Positions 17,428 through 25,800 of a stretch of DNA of 64,000 nucleotides are shown one piece after another. The notes under the pieces were generated by a model. The model was not told the DNA's origin. It saw nothing but the letters and a program-made list of their open reading frames with translations, and ran no database searches. Position numbers and translations under genes: made by a program. Position 1 is the stretch's first letter. The number at the start of each line of letters is the position of its first letter. The DNA is from TMP-86 sp039807285 (lineage in GTDB: Bacteria; Pseudomonadota; Gammaproteobacteria; Steroidobacterales; Steroidobacteraceae), in assembly GCA_044226785.1 (NCBI GenBank), contig JBGAGK010000023.1:1-64000 (forward strand), written 5' to 3'.

Positions 17428-17587
17428 CCACACCCGACCCCGGTCTTGCCGGGCCAGCATCATGCTGCGCGCGGATGGCATCGTCGTTGCTCAGGTTCCA
17501 TGCTGCCAGCAGCAGCCCCAGAGCCAGCCAGTTGAGCGCACCTTCACCGTGAAGCTGGAACCATTTGAGCTGATGATGGGTATTCAT
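17354..17587 (-). CDS. Small hydrophobic protein of unknown function (tentative)
   Basis: A 77-codon frame starting at ATG 17587 with AGGAG eight bases upstream. Residues 1-35 (MNTHHQLKWFQLHGEGALN then WLALGLLLAAWNL) look like a genuine amphipathic start plus one membrane segment. The remainder is low-complexity, and the last 74 bases run antisense to the 3' end of glpQ. The good ribosome-binding site and sensible N-terminus argue for a gene; the odd C-terminus and lack of a recognised family argue against it. Confidence 0.35.
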   Translation of the reverse strand: MNTHHQLKWFQLHGEGALNWLALGLLLAAWNLSNDDAIRAQHDAGPARPGSGVVTVRTLGSASAVGRGGPGSARLHR

Positions 17588-17753
17588 GAAGCCTTTCTCC
17601 TGCCGGGCGGAACCGATCCGCGTGACCCATTGCATCGCCATGGGCGGTCCGGTCCGGGGCGCAATCGAGGCTGGGCGCGGGCAGATTCTGGCGAATTGTG
17701 GCGGCGTGCCGGCTCGCGGATCGCAACAGCCGGCTTGGGCTATGATCTGCCGC

Positions 17754-18443
17754 ATGAGGAAGAACATCGCCGTGGTCGAGGACGAGGAAGGCCTGCGCGA
17801 GAACTATGCCGCAGCACTGTCACGGCTGGGCTTCCAGGTCCGCACCTACGCCAACCGTGGCGCCGCGATGACCGCCTTCAATGTCCGCCTTCCGGACCTC
17901 GTCATCATCGACATCTCTCTGGAAGACGAGGCGGAAGGAGGCTTTGACCTGTGCCGCGACCTGCGCGCCCTGTCGGCCGAATTGCCCATCATTTTCCTCA
18001 CGGCCCGGGACAGCGAACTCGATGCCGTATCGGGCCTGCGTCTGGGTGCCGACGACTTCCTCACCAAGGATGTGAGCCTGCCGCACCTGGCCGCCCGTGT
18101 GGCCGCGCTGTTCCGGCGCATCGACGCGTTGCGCCGGCCCGCACAGGCCGCACAGGTCCTGCGCCGCGGCGCGCTGAGTCTGGACACGGAGACCATGCAG
18201 GTCACGTGGAATGCCCATCCGGTGACGCTGTCCCTGACCGAGCTGTGGATCGTCCACGCCCTGGCGAGAAACCCGGGCCATGTGAAGAACCGCCAGCAAC
18301 TCATGGATGCGGCCAACGTGGTCCTCGATGACAACACCATCACCTCGCACATCAAGCGCGTGCGCCGCAAATTCCAGGCCGTGGATCCGGGATTCGATGC
18401 GATCCAGACGGCCTACGGCATGGGCTACCGCTGGGTCGAGTGA
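17754..18443 (+). CDS. pdsR: OmpR-family response regulator, PdsR-like
   Basis: 229 residues from ATG 17754; an in-frame ATG at 17742 is an alternative. The receiver domain (IAVVEDEEGLRENYAAAL, phospho-acceptor Asp53 in LVIIDISLEDE, conserved Lys in LTKD) is followed by a winged-helix domain ending YGMGYRWVE. The LEDEAEGGFDLCRDLRALSAELP stretch, the length and the partner kinase recall the response regulator of the proteobacterial dedicated sortase system (TIGR03787). That assignment is from memory of the family. The stop overlaps the kinase start by four bases. No sortase or PdsO gene is in the window. Confidence 0.8.
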   Translation: MRKNIAVVEDEEGLRENYAAALSRLGFQVRTYANRGAAMTAFNVRLPDLVIIDISLEDEAEGGFDLCRDLRALSAELPIIFLTARDSELDAVSGLRLGADDFLTKDVSLPHLAARVAALFRRIDALRRPAQAAQVLRRGALSLDTETMQVTWNAHPVTLSLTELWIVHALARNPGHVKNRQQLMDAANVVLDDNTITSHIKRVRRKFQAVDPGFDAIQTAYGMGYRWVE

Positions 18444-20485
18444 GCATCCGCCTGAAATTGCTGCTGCTGGCCCTGACCACGCTGGTGCTGCCGTGGGCCG
18501 GATGCCAGTACGCGCGCGAAGTCCAGACCGTGCTGCGCGCATCGCAGGAACAGGCCCTGCTGGCCAGCGCCGGCACCATCGCCAATGCCCTGTCGGCCCA
18601 GCCACAGCGCATGTTCCACGACGGCGAAGCCACGGGCCGGTTCGATGCCGCGGGCGGTGACATCTATGCCTTCCCGCTTCGTACCACCCCGCTCCTGGAT
18701 GGTTACCACGACGACTGGGACATTCCCGTCGCGCCACGGCCGATGCCGGGCAGCGGCCTTCGAGCCCGCCTCCTGGCCGGAGTGACCGATCGCTACCTGT
18801 TCCTCTATGTCGAGGTGGACGATGCACATTTCGATGCGTCCGGCGAGAACGCCGGCGACAGCAGGCAGAATGCCGATCGCATCGAGATCGCCTTGCAGGA
18901 CCCGGACGGCGCGGTGCAGAACCATGTCTTCACCACGATCGCGCCGGGCCTGGTGCCCGCGCGGAGCGAAGTCCGGCGCGACGATGGCAGCACCACACTG
19001 ATCCCCGAGCCGCGGATCCAGGGTTTCTGGCTGCAGCGTGCGCGCGGCTACTCGCTGGAGCTTCGTATCCCGCTGTCGATGGTCGGTGCGCGGCTGTGGA
19101 TCGAGGCCGTCGACGGCGCCAACGATCAGCACCGGGCGGGAACACTGGCCGGTGCCAGCCAGATGAAGGGCGGTCGCCTGTTCTTCTCCTCGGGAACGCT
19201 GATCGACTGGCTCAAACCATTCATCCGCAATGGCACGCGGGCAACCATCATCGACGCCAACGCACTGAAGCTGGCCAGCGCGGGATCCGCCGAGGCAATC
19301 CCCGCCCCGGGAGAAGAACCGGAGAAGGTTGGCTGGTACCGGCGATTCCAGGCCATGGACGTGGCCCAGCTGCCACATCGGGAATCCCTGCCCGACCGCC
19401 TCGCCGGCCCGTATGTCACGGATGCGCTGAAGGGCCACCCGGCCGCGCAGTGGTTTCGTGCCGGCAGCCAGGACGAGATCCTCCTGGCTGCCGCCGCGCC
19501 GGTCGTGGTGAGCGGCACGACCGTCGGCGCCGTGGTGCTGGAGCAGGCCGGCGAGCAGCTGCTGGGCTTGCGGGACCGCGCCCTGAGCCGCCTGTTCAAC
19601 CTGACCCTGCTGGCAACCGGTGTGGCAGTGGCCTTCGTCCTCGGATTTGCCACCTGGCTCAGCATGCGCATCGGCCGGCTGCGCGATGCGGCGGACTCGG
19701 CGGTACGCGCGGATGGCCAGATCGACACCCGGATGCCTGAAGGCGATTCCGGCGATGAACTCGGCGAGCTGTCGCGCAGTTTCTCGCGCATGCTCGGACG
19801 GCTTTCCGAGCACACGGCGTACCTGCGCACCCTCGGCGGCAAGCTCTCGCATGAACTGCGCACCCCGATGTCCATCGTCAGGTCTTCACTGGACAATCTC
19901 GAGCAGGAGGGACTCAGCGATGCGCAGCGCGTGTATCTGGTACGGGCACAGGGCGGTGCCGAGCGTCTGCAGGGCATCCTGAGCGCGCTCGGTGCTGCCG
20001 CGCGGGTCGAGGAGAGCATCCGCCAGGCCGAACGGATTCCCTTCGACCTGAAGGCCCTGATCCAGTCGGCGGTGGCCGGCTACCGTGATGCGTTTTCCGG
20101 TTCACTCTTCGATCTCGATCTGCCCGGAGATCCCTGTCACTGGCGCGGCGCGCCTGAACTGGTCGTTCAGATGCTGGACAAGCTGGTGGAAAACGCCGTG
20201 GACTTCACACCGGCCGCCGGCCGCATCGGGATTTCACTGCGGCGATACGCAGGGAACTTCGAGATCGCCGTGACGAACGATGGCCCCGTGATCCCGGAGG
20301 AACTGCTCCCACGGCTGTTCGAGTCATTGTTCGAATTGCGCGAAACGCCCGGTGAGCGGCCGCATTTCGGACTGGGGCTGTACATCGTGCGGCTCATCGC
20401 GGAATTCCACGGCGGAAAGGCCATCGTCGCCAACCGCGCTGACGGCGGTGGTGTCACCTTCAGCGTCTCGCTCCCGATGATCTGA
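18440..20485 (+). CDS. pdsS: Sensor histidine kinase with CBM9-like periplasmic domain, PdsS-like
   Basis: 681 residues from a GTG that overlaps the regulator stop. The N-terminal membrane anchor (LLLLALTTLVLPWAGCQYAR) precedes a large periplasmic region (about residues 40-390). This region contains a CBM9/DOMON-like sandwich recognisable from PLLDGYHDDWD, YLFLYVEVDD and LELRIPLSMV. A second membrane segment (about 380-405), a HAMP-like linker, H-box KLSHELRTPMS with His471, N-box DKLVENAVDFT and G-box HFGLGLYIV follow. The layout matches the proteobacterial dedicated sortase kinase (TIGR03785). The CBM9-like region suggests carbohydrate sensing; the ligand is unknown. Confidence 0.82.
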   Translation: MSIRLKLLLLALTTLVLPWAGCQYAREVQTVLRASQEQALLASAGTIANALSAQPQRMFHDGEATGRFDAAGGDIYAFPLRTTPLLDGYHDDWDIPVAPRPMPGSGLRARLLAGVTDRYLFLYVEVDDAHFDASGENAGDSRQNADRIEIALQDPDGAVQNHVFTTIAPGLVPARSEVRRDDGSTTLIPEPRIQGFWLQRARGYSLELRIPLSMVGARLWIEAVDGANDQHRAGTLAGASQMKGGRLFFSSGTLIDWLKPFIRNGTRATIIDANALKLASAGSAEAIPAPGEEPEKVGWYRRFQAMDVAQLPHRESLPDRLAGPYVTDALKGHPAAQWFRAGSQDEILLAAAAPVVVSGTTVGAVVLEQAGEQLLGLRDRALSRLFNLTLLATGVAVAFVLGFATWLSMRIGRLRDAADSAVRADGQIDTRMPEGDSGDELGELSRSFSRMLGRLSEHTAYLRTLGGKLSHELRTPMSIVRSSLDNLEQEGLSDAQRVYLVRAQGGAERLQGILSALGAAARVEESIRQAERIPFDLKALIQSAVAGYRDAFSGSLFDLDLPGDPCHWRGAPELVVQMLDKLVENAVDFTPAAGRIGISLRRYAGNFEIAVTNDGPVIPEELLPRLFESLFELRETPGERPHFGLGLYIVRLIAEFHGGKAIVANRADGGGVTFSVSLPMI

Positions 20486-20992
20486 TCACCACGGCAGGCA
20501 GCCCTGGGATCCGGCCAGCGCCCCCTCGTGCTCCAGGAGCCATTCCTTCATGGGCAGACCACCGCCATAGCCCACCAGCGAACCGTCCGCACCGATCACG
20601 CGATGACAGGGAATGATGATGGCGATCGGATTTCGATTGTTGGCAAGGCCCACGGCCCGAGCGGCACCGGCGTTGCCGATGCGGGCTGCGAGCTGGCCAT
20701 AGCTCCAGGTGGTGCCATAGGGAATCTCCTGCAGCGCCGCCCAGACGCGCTGCTGGAACGGTGTGCCGGCGGGGGCCAGAGGCAGATCGAAGACACGGCG
20801 ATCGCCGGCGAAATACTGCGTGAGCTGTTCGGCCGCCATGGACAGCGGCCGAAGGCCGGGGCTCTCCCGCCACTCGTCCTGTGACAGTTGCCGCTTCGGG
20901 GCTGGCCGCAGATCCAGCTCCGTGAGCCCGGATTCACCGGACACCAGTCGCAGCAGTCCGATCGGTGATTCGATGTCGAGAAAGCATTTCAT
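20486..20992 (-). CDS. ogt: Methylated-DNA-[protein]-cysteine S-methyltransferase
   Basis: 168 residues from ATG 20992; a longer in-frame start at 21040 would run into the divergent ATL gene. The active-site loop IIPCHRVIGADGSLVGYGGG carries the acceptor Cys129, with the arginine-finger helix-turn-helix region (TTWSYGQLAARIGNAGAARAVG) before it. It transfers alkyl groups from O6-alkylguanine or O4-alkylthymine irreversibly to itself. There is no Ada regulatory domain, so it is the constitutive Ogt type. It faces away from an alkyltransferase-like gene 41 bases to the right and abuts the end of the sensor kinase gene. Confidence 0.94.
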   Translation of the reverse strand: MKCFLDIESPIGLLRLVSGESGLTELDLRPAPKRQLSQDEWRESPGLRPLSMAAEQLTQYFAGDRRVFDLPLAPAGTPFQQRVWAALQEIPYGTTWSYGQLAARIGNAGAARAVGLANNRNPIAIIIPCHRVIGADGSLVGYGGGLPMKEWLLEHEGALAGSQGCLPW

Positions 20993-21033
20993 CGAGTGCT
21001 TGACGATACGCCAGATCCTGCCACGCTCACAGC

Positions 21034-21408
21034 ATGACACGCGCCGGCTCCACCGACGAGATCATATATGCCGTAGTGCGCCAGATCCCGCGCGGACGCG
21101 TGGCGACTTATGGCTGGGTGGCCGAGCGGGCGGGCCTTGTGCGAGGGGCCCGTCGGGTGGGCCGCGCGCTGCGTATGCTGCCGGACTCGCGACGCATTCC
21201 CTGGCATCGGGTGGTGGGTGCCGGTGGCCGCATCTCGATGCCACCAGGAAGCACCGGCGCACAACGACAGCGCCAGCTGCTCGAACTCGAGGGCATCGTG
21301 CTCCGCAATGGCCGCATCGACCTGAAACGCTTCGGCTGGGAGCGATCGCTGGATGAATCGGTATGGCGCTTCAGGGACGGGCCCTTCAGTCACGAAGCAG
21401 GTCGATGA
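21034..21408 (+). CDS. atl: Alkyltransferase-like protein (ATL, MGMT domain without Cys)
   Basis: 124 residues with an MGMT DNA-binding domain: VRQIPRGRVATYGWVAERAGL, then GARRVGRALRMLP and IPWHRVVGAGGRIS. The acceptor cysteine of PCHRV is replaced by Trp57, which defines ATL proteins. These bind O6-alkylguanine without repairing it and hand the lesion to nucleotide excision repair (E. coli YbaZ, fission yeast Atl1). It is divergent from ogt across 41 bases, so the two probably share a promoter region. Its 3' end overlaps the gltD 3' end by 23 bases. Confidence 0.9.
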   Translation: MTRAGSTDEIIYAVVRQIPRGRVATYGWVAERAGLVRGARRVGRALRMLPDSRRIPWHRVVGAGGRISMPPGSTGAQRQRQLLELEGIVLRNGRIDLKRFGWERSLDESVWRFRDGPFSHEAGR

Positions 21409-22789
21409 TTCCCTTCGCGGCCTCCCGCCCTTCGTAAACGGCCGTCACCACCAGATCAGAACCGCGCACCATGTCTCCACCGGCGAATACCCTGGGATGG
21501 GTGGTCTGGTACGTACGCGCCGTCGTCGTGCTCACCCGGACCCGGCCATTCGGATGCAGGGCGATGCCGTGTTCCGTGAACCAGTCAGGCGGGCTCGGCA
21601 GGAAACCGAAGGCGATGATCACCGCATCCGCGGGTACGGTCTCCTCGCTCCCGGGCACCACTTCGGGTATGCGCCGGCCCCGCAGATCCGGCGGACCCAG
21701 GCGGGTCTGCACCATTTTCACGCCTTCCACCCGATCCGAACCGACGATCTCCACCGGCTGGCGGTTGAACAGGAACGTCACGCCCTCTTCCCGACTGTTC
21801 TTGTAGTCACGGCGGGAACCGCGCATGTTGGCCTCATCGCGCCGGTAGGTGCAGGTCACGCTTGCGGCGCCCTGGCGGATGGCCGTGCGATTGCAATCCA
21901 TGGCCGTATCACCGCCACCGAGCACCACGACATTGCGGTCCCGCAGGTCGACGAATCCCGGCGAGGGCAGCCCCAGCTCCCGTTCGCTGCTGGAAACCAG
22001 GTAGGGCAGTGCCTCGTGCACACCGGGCAGGTCTTCGCCGGCGAACCCGCCCTTCACGTACCTGTAGGTGCCCATGCCCAGGAACACGGCATCGAAATCG
22101 CGAAGCAGCGAGTCGAATGACAGGTCGCGCCCGATCTCCACACCCAGGTGGAACTCCACCCCCATGTCCACCATGACCTCATGCCGCTTTTCCATGACCT
22201 CCCGGTCGAGCTTGAACAGCGGAATGCCGAAGGTCAGCAGGCCTCCGATGCGCGGATACCGGTCGAACACCAGAGGCTTGACACCGTTGCGCACCAGCAC
22301 GTCGGCACAGCCCAGCCCCGCGGGACCCGCGCCGATGATGGCCACGCGCTTGCCCGTGGGTTTGACGTGGGACATGTCCGGACGCCAGCCCGCCTTGAAT
22401 GCCTCATCGGTGATGTATTTTTCGATCGAGCCGATGGTGACAGCACCCAGGCCGTCATTGAGTGTGCAGGCCCCCTCGCACAGACGATCCTGCGGGCAGA
22501 TGCGCCCGCACACCTCGGGCAGCGAATTGGTCTGATGCGAAAGCTCCGCCGCTTCGAACAGCTTGCCTTCGTCGATCAGCCGCAGCCAGTTGGGTATGTA
22601 ATTGTGGACCGGACATTTCCATTCACAGAACGGGTTGCCGCAGGACAGGCAGCGACCCGCCTGCTGCGCGGCGGCCTCCGCGGAAAATGGCTGGTAGATC
22701 TCGCGGAAACGGGTGATCCGCTCTTCCAGCGGACGCTTCTCGGGATCCTTGCGGGGAATTTCGAGGAACTGAAAGTGTTTGTCGGACAC
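21386..22789 (-). CDS. gltD: Glutamate synthase (NADPH) small subunit
   Basis: 467 residues. The N-terminal iron-sulfur region carries CLSCGNPFCEWKCPVHNYIPNW and CGRICPQDRLCEGAC, then FAD-binding (AIIGAGPAGLGCADVL) and NADPH-binding (VVLGGGDTAMDCNRTA) Rossmann folds and the terminal VFAGGDMVRGSDLVVTAV. It oxidises NADPH and passes electrons to the large subunit for glutamate formation from glutamine and 2-oxoglutarate. It lies 11 bases downstream of gltB in the same operon. Confidence 0.96.
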   Translation of the reverse strand: MSDKHFQFLEIPRKDPEKRPLEERITRFREIYQPFSAEAAAQQAGRCLSCGNPFCEWKCPVHNYIPNWLRLIDEGKLFEAAELSHQTNSLPEVCGRICPQDRLCEGACTLNDGLGAVTIGSIEKYITDEAFKAGWRPDMSHVKPTGKRVAIIGAGPAGLGCADVLVRNGVKPLVFDRYPRIGGLLTFGIPLFKLDREVMEKRHEVMVDMGVEFHLGVEIGRDLSFDSLLRDFDAVFLGMGTYRYVKGGFAGEDLPGVHEALPYLVSSSERELGLPSPGFVDLRDRNVVVLGGGDTAMDCNRTAIRQGAASVTCTYRRDEANMRGSRRDYKNSREEGVTFLFNRQPVEIVGSDRVEGVKMVQTRLGPPDLRGRRIPEVVPGSEETVPADAVIIAFGFLPSPPDWFTEHGIALHPNGRVRVSTTTARTYQTTHPRVFAGGDMVRGSDLVVTAVYEGREAAKGIIDLLRD

Positions 22790-22800
22790 GGGGCTGTCTC

Positions 22801-25800
22801 TTACGCCGCACGCTGCAGGTTCACGAGCAGGCTGTCGATGGAAGCCGCCTTGGGCTTGACCACCCAGAACCTGCCGATGAAGGAGCGGAAGTCATTCAGG
22901 ATCTGCTCGCCCCAGAGGCTCCCGGTCGCTGCAACATGCTGCGCGATCAATCCACGAAGATGCTGCACGTAGGTTTCCATGCCCTCGGGCGAGACGCGGT
23001 GGATGTCGATGAGCTCGTGGTTGTAGCGGTCGACGAAATCGCGCTCCATGTCCAGCACGTAGGCAAAGCCGCCGGTGAAGCCCGCACCGAAATTCACACC
23101 CGTGCGTCCCAGCACACAGACCACACCGCCCGTCATGTACTCGCAGCAATGATCGCCCGCCCCTTCGATGACAGCGGTCACACCGGAATTGCGCACCGCA
23201 AAGCGCTCACCGCTCACCCCGGCCGCGAACAACTCGCCGCCGGTGCCGCCGTAAAGACAGGTGTTGCCCATGATGGTGGTCTCACGGGCAACGAATGCCG
23301 ATGCAGCGGGCGGGCGGATGATGATGCGTCCTCCGGCCATGCCCTTGCCGACATAATCGTTGGCCTCGCCTTCCAGCCACAGGTGCAGTCCGCCGGCATT
23401 CCATACGCCGAGGCTCTGGCCCGCCGAACCGGTCAGCCGGATCTCGATCGGTGCATCGGCCATGCCGTTGTTGCCCCAGCGCCGCGCGATGGCACCGGAA
23501 ATGCGCGCACCGAGGGAGCGGTGGTGGTTCTTCACTTCGTAGGCGAAGTGTCCGCCGGACCGGGTCTCGATCGCGTATCGCACATCGGCGAGCATCCGCT
23601 CGGCCAGCTCGCCGCGGTCGAAGGGCTCGTTGTGCGGATTCACGCAGAATTGCGGCCGCTCGCTCACCAGGGCCGAATTGGCCAGGATCGGACCCAGGTC
23701 GAGCTTGCGCTGCCGGGAAGTCTCGCCCGGCAATGTCCGCAGGCGCTGCGTGGCACCGATCAGTTCATCCATGCGACGCACACCCATGCGCGCCATCAGC
23801 TCACGGCACTCCTGGGCGACGAAGCGGAAGTAGTTGATCACCATCTCCGGCAACCCGAGGAAGTACTTGCTTCGCAGCACCGGATGCTGGGTCGCCACGC
23901 CGGTGGCGCAATTGTTGAGATGGCAGATGCGCAGATACTTGCAGCCCAGCGCCACCATGGGCGCCGTGCCGAAACCGAAACTCTCTGCGCCGATCATCGC
24001 GGCCTTGATCACGTCCAGTCCGGTCTTGAGTCCCCCGTCGGTCTGCAGCCGCACGCGATGGCGCAGGTCGTTGGCGCGCAGCGTCTGGTGCGTCTCGGCA
24101 AGACCGAGTTCCCATGGGGTGCCTGCATACTTGATTGAACTCAAAGGGCTTGCACCGGTGCCGCCATCGTAGCCACTTACGGTGATCAGGTCGGCATAGG
24201 CCTTTGCCACGCCTGCTGCAACCGTACCCACGCCGGGTTCGGCAACCAGCTTGACCGATACCAGCGCTTCCGGGTTGACCTGTTTAAGGTCGAAGATGAG
24301 CTGGGCAAGGTCCTCGATGGAATAGATGTCGTGATGAGGCGGCGGCGAGATCAGGCCCACGCCGGGACGCGCGAAGCGCAGCCGGGCGATGGTTTCGTTC
24401 ACCTTGTGTCCGGGCAGCTGTCCGCCTTCGCCGGGCTTGGCGCCCTGCGCGATCTTGATCTGCAGGACCTCGGCACTGATCAGGTATTCAGGCGTCACAC
24501 CGAAACGCCCCGAGGCGACCTGCTTGATCCTGGAATTGCGTTCGGTTCCGAAACGGCGCGGGTCTTCTCCGCCCTCGCCGGAGTTGGAGCGCGAACCCAG
24601 CCGGTTCATGGCGATGGCCAGCGCTTCGTGCGCTTCGGGCGAAAGCGCGCCCAGGGACATGCCGGCGCTGTCGAAGCGTGGCAGGATGGACTCCACCGGC
24701 TCCACTTCATCCAGCGGGACGGGATCATTGCCCCACTCCACACCGAGCAGATCACGCAGGCAGGAGGCCGGGCGGTCGTTGACCAGATCCGCAAATTTGC
24801 GGTAGTGCCCGTAGTCGCCGCTCATCACGGCTGCCTGGAGCGTGGCGATGACGTCGGGGTTGTACATGTGGTACTCGCCACCGTGCATGAACTTGAGCAG
24901 CCCGCCCTGCTCCACGCCCTGCGCAGGATCCCAGGCACGGCGCTCCAGATGCAGGTTGTCCTGGTGCAGATCCGTAAAGTCCGCCCCCTGGATGCGGCTC
25001 TCGGTGCCGGGGAAACACAGCTCCACCACCTCGTCGGCCAGCCCCACGATCTCGAACAACTGCGCACTGCGATAGCTCGCCACGGTCGAGATGCCCATCT
25101 TGGACATGATCTTGAACAGACCCTTGCGGATGCCGCGGCGATAGCTGCGCCCCAGCTCCAGGCGGGTGTCGGTGTCCATCTTCAGCGCGCCCTTGCGCAT
25201 CAGGTCGAACAGCGTCTGATAGGCCAGATACGGATAGACCGCGGTGGCGCCATAGCCGATGAGGCAGGCGAAGTGATGCGCATCGCGCGCCGTGCCCGTC
25301 TCCACGAGGATGTTGCACTTGCAGCGCAGGCCGGTCTGCACCAGGCGATGATGCACGGCACCCGTGGCCAGGAGCGCATGGATCGGGAGCTTCCCCCGCA
25401 CCGGATATCGGTCCGACAGCAGCAACACCAGCTTTCCCTCGCGAACCGCCGATTCGGCCCGGTCACAGATGGCCAGGATCGCGCTTTTCAGATCCGTCGA
25501 CTCCTCGTACTGCAGGTCGAGGAACTCATGCGTGATGCCCTCCTCAGCCAGTGCGACGATCTGGCGGAGCTTGCGCTGCGACAGGATGGGCGAGTTCAGC
25601 ACGATCTGGTTGGCATGCTGCGGCACGGGCACGAAGATGTTGCACTCGGGTCCTATCTGCGTCTGCAGCGACATCACCACGCTTTCACGCAGCGGGTCGA
25701 TGGGCGGATTGGTCACCTGGGCGAAGGACTGCCGGAAGTAGTCGTACAGCGAGCGCACCTTGCGCGACAGCACCGGCATGGGCGTGTCGTCGCCCATCGA

